Under the pieces are notes generated by a model. That model saw only the letters and a program-made list of their open reading frames with translations, was not told where the DNA came from and ran no database searches. This document shows, in pieces, positions 34,088 through 42,714 of a stretch of 64,000 nt of DNA (position 1 is the stretch's first letter; every line of letters begins with the position of its first letter). The stretch is from Arsukibacterium ikkense (lineage in GTDB: Bacteria; Pseudomonadota; Gammaproteobacteria; Enterobacterales; Alteromonadaceae). The translations under genes were made by a program, and so were the position numbers. Location: NCBI RefSeq assembly GCF_000987775.1, contig NZ_LAHO01000002.1, positions 1 through 64,000 of the forward strand. Reading direction: 5' to 3'.

Positions 34088-35416
34088 ATGGCGCACTATG
34101 CTCCCACCACACTGGCGCAGGCCACGCTGCCTGGTGCCAATCGTGCTTTATTGCTGGCAACGCTGGCTTTTGCCGCTTGTTTTTCGGTCTGGACCTTATA
34201 TGCCGTAATGGGCATCCCGTTGCAGCAACAACTTAACTTCAGTGCTACCGAGTATGGCATTTTGCTGGCCGCGCCTATTTTCAGTGGCGCCCTGCTGCGG
34301 ATCCCTTTTGGCATATTGGCAGATCGGATCAGCAGCCGCCGTTTATGGCTGTATCAGATGCTGGCGGTGATCCCGGCACTGTTATTGTTACCCCTGGTCA
34401 GCAGCTACAGTGGTTATTTATGGCTGGGCCTGTGGTTTGGCATCAGTGGCGTATCTTTTACCTTTGGCGTGCGCTATGTCAGTAGCTGGTTTGCTTCCAG
34501 CCGTCAGGGCCGGGCACTGGGGCTATTTGGCGTGGGCAATGCCGGGGTGGCTATTACCTTTGTGCTGGTGCCACTGGCCATCCACTATCTTGGCTGGCAG
34601 TGGGTCGGCCCCTTGTATGCAGCAGGTATGTTGCTGATCACCGTGCTGTTTGCGCTGTTATCACCGGCCGAGCCGCCGCAGGCTTATACTAACACCGCTG
34701 CGCTGAGCCTGCGCCAACTGGCCGGCGATGCCCGGATTTGGCGCTTTTCACTGTATTACTACTTTGTGTTTGGCAGCTTTTTAGCGCTGTTGTTGTGGCT
34801 GCCACAATACTATATGCAAGCCTACGAAATGAACGCGCAACAAGCGATGGCCTTTACCTTGTTTTTTGTTGCAACCTCCAGCATGGTGCGGGCGCTGGGA
34901 GGCTGGTTTGCCGACCGCTACGGCGGGCGGGCGGTTAACTGGAGTGTGTTCTGGGTCTGTATTATTTGTTTGTTTTTTCTCAGTTACCCGCCCACTACCC
35001 TGATTATTCATGGTCTGGAAAAAGATGTGCAGCTGGAAATCGGCTTAAACGTCTGGTGGTTTACCTTGCTGATTTTTGTAATAGGCGTCGCCCAGGGCTT
35101 TGGCCGGGCCAGTGTGTATAAGGTGATTCACGACTACTACCCGCACCATATGGGTAGCGCCGGTGGCTTTGTAGCAGCCATTGGTGCGCTGGGGGGTTGT
35201 ACCCTGCCTATTTTATTTGGTTTGGCGCAGGACGCACTTGGCATCGTCACCGGCTGTTTTATGATTTTATACGGCGTATTGGCGCTATGTATGATCACCA
35301 TGTTTTTTGCCAATCAGGCCGCGCAATACCAGCAAAAGCTGGCAGTAGCCCGAAGCAACAATTTTTTATTGGATGAGAACGATACTTTTAACCACGAGGA
35401 TAAAGCATGCAAATAA
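34088..35416 (+). CDS. NarK1-type nitrate transporter (MFS)
   Basis: The 442-residue protein is an NNP-family carrier of the NarK1 (proton-coupled) type, judged from 'LLRIPFGILADR' and the 'GLFGVGNAGVAITFVLVP' signature, with the second signature 'ALGGWFADRYGG' in the C-half. It is the third NNP-family transporter in the window. The ribosome-binding site is weak and the start could be debated, but 34088 gives the right N-terminal length. Its end overlaps nnrS by 10 bp. Confidence 0.88.
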   Translation: MAHYAPTTLAQATLPGANRALLLATLAFAACFSVWTLYAVMGIPLQQQLNFSATEYGILLAAPIFSGALLRIPFGILADRISSRRLWLYQMLAVIPALLLLPLVSSYSGYLWLGLWFGISGVSFTFGVRYVSSWFASSRQGRALGLFGVGNAGVAITFVLVPLAIHYLGWQWVGPLYAAGMLLITVLFALLSPAEPPQAYTNTAALSLRQLAGDARIWRFSLYYYFVFGSFLALLLWLPQYYMQAYEMNAQQAMAFTLFFVATSSMVRALGGWFADRYGGRAVNWSVFWVCIICLFFLSYPPTTLIIHGLEKDVQLEIGLNVWWFTLLIFVIGVAQGFGRASVYKVIHDYYPHHMGSAGGFVAAIGALGGCTLPILFGLAQDALGIVTGCFMILYGVLALCMITMFFANQAAQYQQKLAVARSNNFLLDENDTFNHEDKACK

Positions 35417-36609
35417 CTGATCTGGCAACCGAGCAAAAGCTGTTGCCGCTGTTACGCCAGGCGTTTCGGCCAATGTTTTTATTTGGGGCGGCGTTCAGTG
35501 CCATTGCCATGCTGTTGTGGGGCCTGGCGCTATCTGGCCATATTCAGCTTAAACCCTTTGCCAATGTGTTGTTCTGGCATAGCCATGAAATGCTGTTTGG
35601 TTTTGTCTGTGCCATTATCATCGGTTTTTTACTGACGGCGGTACAGAACTGGACCGGCTTGCGCGCGCCACATGGTAAAAGCCTGTTGTTGATTAGCTTA
35701 TTATGGCTAAGTGGCCGCTTGGTGTTACTGTTTGGCCAGGGACTACCACTGTATCTGGTCGCCGCCATCGACTTAAGCTTTTTACCGGTTTGCGCCTGGT
35801 TGCTGGCCAAACCTTTGTTGCAGACTGGCCAGCAGCGCAACCTGTTTTTTGTGCCAGTGTTGCTGTTACTTACTGCCTGTAATGCACTGATGTATATCGG
35901 CGTTGCCACTAACCGCTATGAGCTGATCCAGCTCGGTAGCCAGAATGCAGTGTGGCTGATTACCTTACTGATGGCGATAGTCGGCGGCCGGGTACTGCCA
36001 ATGTTTACCGCCAATGGCACTCAAACCAGGAAAGTTGACGCCTGGCTGTGGCTTGACCGCGCCGCTTTGGGTTCATTATGGCTGATATTTGTGCTGCACT
36101 TTTTTGCGCTGAGCAAATACCTGCCACCACTGGCAATGAGTGCTTTATTTGCCGTTAGCGCGGCGCTTACCGCCCTGCGCTGCCTGCGCTGGAAAATCTG
36201 GATAACCTTAAAAGTGCCGCTGTTATGGTCGCTGCATCTGGCCTACTGGTGCATTCCCATTGGCCTGGCGCTTTATAGTGCACGTTATGCTGGTTTTAAC
36301 ATCAGTAATAGTATTGCACTGCATGCGCTGACTGCAGGCGCCATGGGCGCTATGATATTAAGCATGATGGCCCGGGTATCCTTAGGCCACAGTGGCCGGG
36401 TGCTGCAGCCAAAAGCCATTATGTCACTGGCATTTTTGCTGGTGCTGGCTGCGGCAGTTAGCCGCACACTATTGATTTGGCTGTGGCCAGCACAAACCAT
36501 GCAATGGTTGTGGCTGGGTGTCGGCGGCTGGGTGCTGGCGTATTTACTCTATGTTGTAGTGTATTTTCCGGTGTTAACTACACCAAGACCAGATGGTCGG
36601 CCAGGTTAA
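35407..36609 (+). CDS. nnrS: NnrS family haem-copper membrane protein
   Basis: The 400-residue polytopic protein of about 12 helices has the family opening 'QAFRPMFLFGAAFSAIAM' and 'FWHSHEMLFGFVCAIIIGFLLTAVQNWTG', with further His in 'ALHALTAGAMGAMILSMMARVSLGHSGR'. NnrS proteins bind haem and copper and protect against nitrosative stress. It overlaps the upstream transporter gene, so the two are co-translated. Repeat element A copy 3 follows. Confidence 0.93.
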   Translation: MQITDLATEQKLLPLLRQAFRPMFLFGAAFSAIAMLLWGLALSGHIQLKPFANVLFWHSHEMLFGFVCAIIIGFLLTAVQNWTGLRAPHGKSLLLISLLWLSGRLVLLFGQGLPLYLVAAIDLSFLPVCAWLLAKPLLQTGQQRNLFFVPVLLLLTACNALMYIGVATNRYELIQLGSQNAVWLITLLMAIVGGRVLPMFTANGTQTRKVDAWLWLDRAALGSLWLIFVLHFFALSKYLPPLAMSALFAVSAALTALRCLRWKIWITLKVPLLWSLHLAYWCIPIGLALYSARYAGFNISNSIALHALTAGAMGAMILSMMARVSLGHSGRVLQPKAIMSLAFLLVLAAAVSRTLLIWLWPAQTMQWLWLGVGGWVLAYLLYVVVYFPVLTTPRPDGRPG

Positions 36610-36641
36610 CAGGTGATTGCTAAAGCTTATTATCAAAGCTA

Positions 36642-36735
36642 GGTTGGAATCACGATAGCGCAGCCACAGAGTGTCTGAGCCCTGCCGCAGGCAAGAGGGC
36701 GAGTTGCTGTGGCGAGCATAGCGGGAGTTGCAACC
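36642..36735 (-). repeat. dispersed palindromic element A, copy 3 (inverted)
   Basis: Read on the minus strand the copy begins GGTTGCAACTCCCGC, carries GCTCGCCACAGCAACTCGC and GGCTCAGACACTCTGTGGCTG, and ends GATTCCAACC. It nearly duplicates copy 1 in the opposite direction and lies between nnrS and the DGC gene. Confidence 0.75.
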
Positions 36736-36781
36736 GGCGTTATACAGCCCTCACTCAAACCTACTTCGCCTTTACCAACAT

Positions 36782-36797
36782 TACCTCTGAAGGGGTA
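36782..36797 (+). promoter_or_regulatory. full-consensus 7-2-7 NarL/NarP box upstream of the DGC gene
   Basis: TACCTCTGAAGGGGTA matches TACYNMT-N2-AKNRGTA at all constrained positions. It is only 14 bp upstream of the FNR box, about -70 from the predicted start point. Confidence 0.75.
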
Positions 36798-36811
36798 AGC
36801 GTACAGCAGCT

Positions 36812-36825
36812 TTGATTTGTATCAA
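36812..36825 (+). promoter_or_regulatory. FNR box upstream of the DGC gene
   Basis: TTGATTTGTATCAA is a full consensus site. A TACACT -10-like hexamer at 36847-36852 sets the box about 41.5 bp upstream of a start point near 36860 (class II). Confidence 0.8.
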
Positions 36826-36894
36826 GTCGCGTATTGCCAGGGCCTCTACACTGAATAAATAGTCTGACCACGTTATTTAACAGGAGAGCCCGGT

Positions 36895-37272
36895 ATGAAC
36901 ACCGAATCTAACAACAAGCCTTTAGTCTATTCCTGCTCTGGCTGCTCCAACGTGGCGCAACTGGCCAATGATTTAGCCGTGGTACTTGACCGTGAAGGCT
37001 CAGCGCAAATGTCTTGTATTGCTGGCGTTGGTGGCAAGGTTAAACAACTGGTAAAGATAGCCCAATCCGGCCGGGCTATTCTGGCGGTAGATGGCTGTGC
37101 GCTGAATTGTGTAAAACAAACCCTGGCAACGGTAGACGTAGTACCCACCTGGCATATAGAGCTTACGTCCCTGGGCTACAAAAAACGCGACCACGAAAAC
37201 TGCGATTTAGGCGATGCCTATAAACTGCTGCAGATGGTGCACAGCGATATCCTGCCGCCAACTGCAAGTTAA
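36895..37272 (+). CDS. DGC-domain putative zinc-binding protein
   Basis: The 125-residue small protein belongs to the DGC domain family (named for the Asp-Gly-Cys at residues 66-68). Cysteines at 14, 17, 41, 68 and 72, in 'YSCSGCSN', 'MSCIAGVGG' and 'VDGCALNCV', suggest metal or cluster binding, but no function has been established. AACAGGAG precedes the ATG. The promoter carries adjacent full-consensus NarL and FNR boxes, so its expression should rise during nitrate respiration. This placement hints at a role in nitrate, nitrite or NO metabolism. Confidence 0.85.
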   Translation: MNTESNNKPLVYSCSGCSNVAQLANDLAVVLDREGSAQMSCIAGVGGKVKQLVKIAQSGRAILAVDGCALNCVKQTLATVDVVPTWHIELTSLGYKKRDHENCDLGDAYKLLQMVHSDILPPTAS

Positions 37273-37334
37273 GTGTCACACAACTTAAGGGCTCAAAGCA
37301 TGCTACCGGTTTTAATAGCCAAAGCTGTGGGCAC

Positions 37335-37775
37335 TTATTTGCCAATATCTTCAAACCACAGCTCTGGCTTAGCGGCAATAAAATCCTGCATCAGCGCAAT
37401 GCACTCAGCATTATGCTGGTTCTCCAGGATAACGCCACGGCTTTGCACGTAAGCCTCCGGCCCCTGAAAGGTTTGGTTCTCACCAATCACTACCTTTGGA
37501 ATGCCATAAAGCAATACCGTGCCGCTGCACATATCGCAGGGTGACAAGGTAGAGTACAACGTCGCCCGGCGATAATCGGCGGCAGTTAAGCGGCCGGCAT
37601 TTTCCAGGCAATCCATTTCGGCGTGCAGTACACAACTGCCCTGCTGCACCCGCTGGTTATGACCGGCGCCAACAATCTTGCCATCGATAACCAGCACCGA
37701 GCCAATAGGAATACCGCCCTGGGCTAAACTTTTTCTGGCCTGGGCTATGGCCGCCTGCATATAGATATCTGTCAT
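37335..37775 (-). CDS. nucleoside/cytosine deaminase family protein
   Basis: The 146-residue zinc deaminase has the catalytic 'VLHAEMDC' (His plus Glu) and 'SPCDMCSGTVLLYGI' (two Cys) motifs. The overall pattern is that of yeast-type cytosine deaminase and related guanine/nucleoside deaminases, and the substrate cannot be fixed. AGAGG precedes the ATG. A decayed, internally deleted relative lies at 55376-55487. Confidence 0.85.
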   Translation of the reverse strand: MTDIYMQAAIAQARKSLAQGGIPIGSVLVIDGKIVGAGHNQRVQQGSCVLHAEMDCLENAGRLTAADYRRATLYSTLSPCDMCSGTVLLYGIPKVVIGENQTFQGPEAYVQSRGVILENQHNAECIALMQDFIAAKPELWFEDIGK

Positions 37776-38271
37776 ATTTGAACCTCTGCCAACTATAGCG
37801 ATAACCGAAAAGACACTGAATTTACTTTTCGGCCATTGTCAGGCTTAACACTAACAGTTCATGTTAAAAGCGCATAGCGCTGCTTAGTAACAGCAGCATA
37901 TTATCAAAGTAGCAACGCCTTCAGGCGCGCCTTTGTGCCTAAGTTTCTGCTGCCCCCCAATGCCTATCGGCAGCGGGTTCGCTGATTGCGGCAAGTTCAC
38001 ATTTGCCAGGTAATTTTCCCTATTTTAGTGCAAAATAAAGGTTGATTAAGCGTTGCATACGTATTCATGTTGTATCCCTGCACCAGCTTGGCCATAACAA
38101 TAGCGCTTTGCGCAAATTTGAAGCAAAGCACGTGAGGTCTGTTTCGTATCACTTGTCGCGTCTGGATACGCATGAGGTAACAACACGGAAATCGTCGTGG
38201 GACGGCATGGCAAGATGCCGGGGTAGTACAACTACAGGCCGAAAATACACTTCTTATTTTCAGGTATCACC
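37776..38271. other. 496-bp non-coding gap with inverted repeats
   Basis: No convincing gene was found. An inverted repeat CCGAAAAG / CTTTTCGG spans 37805-37832. Two further inverted repeats nearer the amylase gene are given separately. The remaining sequence is featureless to me. Confidence 0.5.
38105..38170 (+). promoter_or_regulatory. candidate operators upstream of the amylase gene
   Basis: GCTTTGC and GCAAAGC (38105-38129) form one inverted repeat, whose left arm overlaps the palindrome TTTGCGCAAA (38107-38116). CGTATC and GATACG (38145-38170) form another. They lie 100-170 bp before the amylase ATG and could bind a LacI-type sugar regulator. This is a structural guess only. Confidence 0.3.
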
Positions 38272-40032
38272 ATGCAAATTACAGTTAACCCTTTATTGTT
38301 GAAATGCTGGCGCCAAAGCGCCGTGGCGTTATCGGCACTGACGTTATCGCTGGGTCTATATGCCAGCGACCTGCCAGAAATTCCGGCGCAGCAAGTGAAT
38401 AACACTATGTACCAGGCTTTTTACTGGGACGCCTACCCGGGCTTATGGGCAGACTTACCCGCTATGGCCGCGCCGCTGGCCGAGCGTGGCATTACCTCAA
38501 TGTGGTTGCCCCCGGCGGCAAAAGCGATGAACGGCAGCAACAGTGTCGGCTACGATGTGTACGATTTCTGGGATCTGGGCGAATTTAATCAAAAAGGCAC
38601 CACAGCAACCCGTTACGGCAGTCGCCAGCAGTTGCAGCAGGCGCTTGGCGCCTTGGATCAGCTGGGCATTCAGGCTTATTTTGACGTAGTATTTAACCAC
38701 CGGATGGGGGCTGATGCACAGGAAGATATCCCCGGTTTTGGCATGGCCTGGACCCAATATTATCTGCAGGGCCGACAGGCACATTACACTGAACAAAACT
38801 GGGACTACCTGTGGCACGATTTTAACTGGGACTGGACCACCTTTAACGGTTCAGACAACACCTTGTACCCAGGCAAATGGTGGGGTAATACTTACCACTT
38901 CCCTTACCTGATGGGGGAAGACGTCGATTACAACCGCTTTGAAGTACAGCAGGAAATGAAAGCCTGGGGTGAGTGGATTATCAATGATGTTGGCTTTAGC
39001 GGCTTTCGGATGGATGCTATCGCCCATGTAGATACCGATTTTACCCGCAACTGGATTAATCATGTGCAATGGGCCACCGCTGAGGATATTTTTTTCGTGG
39101 CAGAAGCCTGGGTCAGTGATATCAGCGGTTATCTCGATGCGGTCAATAGCCCGCATTTGCGCGCCTTCGATTTTAATTTGCGTGATGAGTTTGTGTTACT
39201 AAGCAGTGGCAACAAAGATATGCGCTGGTGGGGTGGCCTGGTTAACAGCCACCATCGTGAGCGGGCGGTTACTTTTGTCGACAACCACGACACCAGCCGC
39301 GCCGGTAATCCGTATGGTATGCCACAGGTTATTAATTACAAAAATCAGGCGTATGCCTATATTCTGCTGCGCGAGCACGGCATACCCGCCGTATTTGCCC
39401 GTGACTACGACGAGTTTGGCATGGCCCCTACCCTGGATAAACTGATTGAAGCCCGCCGCTACTTTGCTTATGGCCCAGGCCACGAATACGCTGGCAATAC
39501 CGAAGCCGTGTATGCTTACGTGCGGGCCGGGCTAAATGATGTGCCAGGCACTGGACTGGTGATGCTGATCTCAGGCCGCAACTGGGGGGTGCAGCAATCT
39601 TTCTGGATGAACAGCCACCAGCCCAACACCACCTTCTACGACTACACAGGTAATGTTACGGGCACCGTCACCACAGATGCCCAGGGCTACGCCAACTTCC
39701 CGCTAAATGTCAGCGAAAGTAGCGGCTGGTCGGTGTGGGTACCCCAGCCAGGCGTCCAGCAGCCGGCAAGCATTACGTTAAGAATGACCAAAGATGTCGG
39801 CTATGGCTTTTCGCTGTTTTTCACCGGTAGCAGCCCAGAGCTAAGCAACTGGAGCGGTGGTATTGAAGCGACCTGGACAAGCGGCAATGTGTGGGAACTA
39901 ACTATTCCGGATCCGGGTAACTTTGAATGGAAAACCCGTAAAGGGCCAACAGGCGGCAGTGGTCAAACCTGGGAAAGCGGCAGCAACCACAACCAAAGCA
40001 ACCTGCACCCCAACTTTAATGGTGGCTTTTAA
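38272..40032 (+). CDS. secreted alpha-amylase (GH13) with C-terminal starch-binding-like domain
   Basis: The 586-residue protein has an N-terminal signal peptide, with a hydrophobic core 'AVALSALTLSLGLYAS' at about 17-32. The GH13 barrel has the catalytic Asp in 'GFRMDAIAHVD', Glu in 'FFVAEAW' and Asp in 'FVDNHDTSR'. After the barrel comes a beta-domain and then a C-terminal module (about 495-586; 'GYGFSLFFTGSSPELSNW', 'WELTIPDPGNFEWKTRKG') resembling a carbohydrate-binding domain. It should hydrolyse alpha-1,4-glucans outside the cell. AGGT precedes the ATG. It is isolated from the respiratory genes in function. Confidence 0.9.
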   Translation: MQITVNPLLLKCWRQSAVALSALTLSLGLYASDLPEIPAQQVNNTMYQAFYWDAYPGLWADLPAMAAPLAERGITSMWLPPAAKAMNGSNSVGYDVYDFWDLGEFNQKGTTATRYGSRQQLQQALGALDQLGIQAYFDVVFNHRMGADAQEDIPGFGMAWTQYYLQGRQAHYTEQNWDYLWHDFNWDWTTFNGSDNTLYPGKWWGNTYHFPYLMGEDVDYNRFEVQQEMKAWGEWIINDVGFSGFRMDAIAHVDTDFTRNWINHVQWATAEDIFFVAEAWVSDISGYLDAVNSPHLRAFDFNLRDEFVLLSSGNKDMRWWGGLVNSHHRERAVTFVDNHDTSRAGNPYGMPQVINYKNQAYAYILLREHGIPAVFARDYDEFGMAPTLDKLIEARRYFAYGPGHEYAGNTEAVYAYVRAGLNDVPGTGLVMLISGRNWGVQQSFWMNSHQPNTTFYDYTGNVTGTVTTDAQGYANFPLNVSESSGWSVWVPQPGVQQPASITLRMTKDVGYGFSLFFTGSSPELSNWSGGIEATWTSGNVWELTIPDPGNFEWKTRKGPTGGSGQTWESGSNHNQSNLHPNFNGGF

Positions 40033-40124
40033 CGGCAGATCAGCCGGATAGATAAAAGCCAAGATGGGCCACCCGGCAGTCGCTGCGGGGCCCACCTGCA
40101 CCACGTATTTCTACTATTTCCTGT

Positions 40125-40655
40125 TTATGACACATAGGCAACAAAATCAGTAACGCCAGCATCGTATCCCAGCTGGTGCAACAAGGTGGTGATCTGGCCA
40201 CGGTGATGGGTTTGGTGATTAAACATATGCGCCACTGCAACCCAGGTCGGGTGTTCTCGCGATTGCCCCTGCGAATTGCTGTAGCGCATAGTACTGGCAA
40301 GTTGCTCATCGGTTAACTCTGCCGCCCAGCTGACAATTACCTGATCAGTCACCCTTCTTTGGGCGCTAAGCTCGGCAAAGTCTGGGCATAGCTCATCGCG
40401 TAATGACGAGAACTGATAAACCAACGTCGCGGTTTGCAATGCTGCCATATCAGGAAAAGCCCTGGCAAAACGGCCAAGCCAAATGCGGTCTGCCAGCAGG
40501 ATATGATTCAGCGTGCCGTGAATTGAGCCAAAAAAGGCCCCCAGATCTTTTTTACGCTCGTTGTCAGTTAAGCCAGCCACCAGAGCGAACAACCGGCCAT
40601 TAAATTCAAGATTATATTTGGCAAAGCCCTGCATTTGCGTCTGATGTGCTGCCAT
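40125..40655 (-). CDS. DinB family metal-binding protein
   Basis: The 176-residue four-helix bundle has the family's metal-binding His residues, in 'GTLNHILLADRIW' and 'VAHMFNHQTHHRGQI'. Members include thiol-dependent transferases, and many are uncharacterised. GGAGG precedes the ATG. It may be the last gene of the norR-ybaN-moeB-sseA series on the minus strand. Confidence 0.85.
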   Translation of the reverse strand: MAAHQTQMQGFAKYNLEFNGRLFALVAGLTDNERKKDLGAFFGSIHGTLNHILLADRIWLGRFARAFPDMAALQTATLVYQFSSLRDELCPDFAELSAQRRVTDQVIVSWAAELTDEQLASTMRYSNSQGQSREHPTWVAVAHMFNHQTHHRGQITTLLHQLGYDAGVTDFVAYVS

Positions 40656-40677
40656 TTATCCTCCCGCACCAATATTG

Positions 40678-41514
40678 TTATGCAACTGGCAAAGTAGCAT
40701 TGCTTCCCCAGTCAGCCCATGAGCCATCGTATAAGGTTACGTTCTGGTAGCCAGCCATTACTGCAGCCAGCAAAATAATGCAGGCGGTAATGCCTGAGCC
40801 ACAGGAAAATACCAGCGGCTGAGTTTTGCTACCGATCAGCTTTGAAAATATCTGCGCTAATTGCTCAGGATTTTTAAAGCAATGCCCATCCAACACCTCA
40901 GCAAACGGCAGATTTAACGAATAAGGAATATGGCCACTGCGCACCCCTGCCCTTGGCTCTGGCTTTAAACCCAGAAATCTTTCGTGAGAGCGCGCATCAA
41001 GAATAGCTAGCTGACCACTGGCCAGATGCGCAAAGATATAATCTGAGTTACATACCAAGCCTGCTTGCAACGCCCCCTGAATATCGCCAGCTGCAGCTGC
41101 GGGGCCAGCCAGCGTTGCTACCACGGCTCTTTTTTCAGACAACCACTGCGCTAAGCCGCCATCCAGCACAAACGCATTTTTAACGCCCATCGCCTGGAAA
41201 ATCCACCAGGCCCGCGGCGCGGCATAAGTGCCCTGATTATCGTACAGCACCACGATACTATCGGAGTTTATACCCAGGCGCTGTGCAGCCCCGGTGAACT
41301 GCGCCTCGGTAGGAAAGGCATTAGCTTGCGATGAATTTACATCACACAAGGTAGTTTCTAAATCAAGCCGTTTGCTACCCGGTATAAACAATGGTGTCGG
41401 GTATACAATGGCTTCTTTGCCAACGATCTTGCGCATACTGACATCGATAAGCACAAGTTCGGCAGCATTTAAATTAGCGTCAAGCCAACGGGTCGTAACC
41501 AGAGGAAGTTGCAT
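40678..41514 (-). CDS. sseA: 3-mercaptopyruvate sulfurtransferase SseA
   Basis: The 278-residue two-domain rhodanese carries the active-site loop 'FSCGSGITACIILL' near residue 237. The CGSGITA loop is that of mercaptopyruvate sulfurtransferases rather than thiosulfate-specific rhodaneses. It transfers sulfur from 3-mercaptopyruvate. GGAGAAAAA precedes the ATG, and moeB ends 18 bp upstream, so the two are likely in one transcript; sulfur supply to the MoeB pathway is possible. Confidence 0.92.
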   Translation of the reverse strand: MQLPLVTTRWLDANLNAAELVLIDVSMRKIVGKEAIVYPTPLFIPGSKRLDLETTLCDVNSSQANAFPTEAQFTGAAQRLGINSDSIVVLYDNQGTYAAPRAWWIFQAMGVKNAFVLDGGLAQWLSEKRAVVATLAGPAAAAGDIQGALQAGLVCNSDYIFAHLASGQLAILDARSHERFLGLKPEPRAGVRSGHIPYSLNLPFAEVLDGHCFKNPEQLAQIFSKLIGSKTQPLVFSCGSGITACIILLAAVMAGYQNVTLYDGSWADWGSNATLPVA

Positions 41515-41532
41515 TTTTTCTCCCTAATCGCG

Positions 41533-42303
41533 TTAACCAGCGCCACAAACAGCGCACGCCGGGTCTTTATTTAAACTAAACTGCTGCCACTGGCCTGTTA
41601 GCGCATCAAACAACTGCAATTTGCCATACAGCGGTGTGCCAACGCCAGCAAGAATTTTCACCGCTGCCAGCGCCTGCATAGTGCCGATAACGCCCACTAC
41701 CGGGCTTAAAATACCGGCTTCCATACAAGTGAGTTGCTGCTCACCAAACAGCTGGCTCAGACAGTGATAACAGGCGCCCTCGCCCTGCATGCTGAAACTG
41801 GCTACCTGGCCTTCAAAGCGGATAGCGGCACCAGAGACTAATGGCACTTTAGCCTGAACGCATGCCGCATTAATAGCATTTCGGGTAGCTAGGTTGTCAG
41901 TGCAATCGAGCACCAGAGAGAATTGCGGTACCAATGCAGCCAAATCCTCAGCAGTTAACCGCTGCTGCAACGCATTGATTGCAATTTCAGAGTTTAACTG
42001 CCGTAAGCTGGCGACAGCTTGTTGTACTTTACTTTCCCCGATGTCGGCCTCGCGATACAGGATTTGCCGTTGTAAATTGCTACTATCAATGTTGTCATCA
42101 TCCACCAGCGTCAGCTGCCCTACCCCACTGGCCACCAGATAAGGCGCAGCAGCGCAGCCAAGGCCACCCATGCCCACCAGCAGCACTTTGCTTGCCAGCA
42201 GCGCTTCCTGGCCACGAAAATCCAGTGCCGGCAACATTAACTGGCGGCTGTAGCGCAGGGCCTGCTGCCTGTTTAACGCTGGCGGGTTAGTCGGCTTTGT
42301 CAT
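41533..42303 (-). CDS. moeB: MoeB/ThiF family adenylyltransferase
   Basis: The 256-residue E1-like enzyme adenylylates the C-terminus of MoaD or a similar sulfur-carrier protein. It has the nucleotide-binding 'VLLVGMGGLGCAAAPYLVASG', 'LVDDDNIDSSNLQRQILY' and 'DCTDNLATRNAIN', with zinc-site cysteines in 'CYHC' and 'CAVC'. MoeB, ThiF and HesA types are hard to tell apart; the Mo-rich context favours MoeB. The start at 42303 has AGGA 8 nt upstream; the ATG at 42309 is too close to that site. The 5' end overlaps the upstream DUF454 gene. Confidence 0.88.
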   Translation of the reverse strand: MTKPTNPPALNRQQALRYSRQLMLPALDFRGQEALLASKVLLVGMGGLGCAAAPYLVASGVGQLTLVDDDNIDSSNLQRQILYREADIGESKVQQAVASLRQLNSEIAINALQQRLTAEDLAALVPQFSLVLDCTDNLATRNAINAACVQAKVPLVSGAAIRFEGQVASFSMQGEGACYHCLSQLFGEQQLTCMEAGILSPVVGVIGTMQALAAVKILAGVGTPLYGKLQLFDALTGQWQQFSLNKDPACAVCGAG

Positions 42304-42688
42304 CGTCATGTTCCTGAATAGCCTGTTCGGGGCGGCGCCATAACCAAAGCGCCACCAGTAATAAAAAGCACGGTAACACTAGTTTTAACAGTAGCGGTGC
42401 CTGAGATAGCTGCAACAGCACAAGGCTTAGCAACATCATGCCAGTGGCCAGATATTTGGCGCGCCGTGGTACTACGCCATGCTGGCGCCAAGCCAGGATC
42501 GATGGGCCCAATTGCGGATGTGCCAGCAAACGTTGCTCCAGAGCAGGCCAACCTTTACCAGCCGACCAGGCACTGAGTATAATAAAAGGTACCGTGGGCA
42601 GACCTGGCAACGGAATACCGATAAGCCCAAGCGCTAAACTGCCGAGTGCCAGCAGCCGCCATAGCAACATTTTACCTAAAGCCCACAT
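42287..42688 (-). CDS. YbaN family (DUF454) inner-membrane protein
   Basis: The 133-residue protein has three hydrophobic helices and the conserved block 'GLIGIPLPGLPTVPFIILSAW' of the YbaN/DUF454 family. Its role is unknown. AAGGAAAC precedes the ATG. It lies 26 bp after norR and overlaps moeB on the same strand. Confidence 0.85.
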   Translation of the reverse strand: MWALGKMLLWRLLALGSLALGLIGIPLPGLPTVPFIILSAWSAGKGWPALEQRLLAHPQLGPSILAWRQHGVVPRRAKYLATGMMLLSLVLLQLSQAPLLLKLVLPCFLLLVALWLWRRPEQAIQEHDDDKAD

Positions 42689-42714
42689 TTGTTTCCTTAT
42701 CTGTCTGGCCCCAT

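Noticed and set aside
34039..34236. 65-codon frame overlapping the NarK1-type gene start
   Set aside because: It is out of frame with the transporter, which has a clear family match from 34088 onward.
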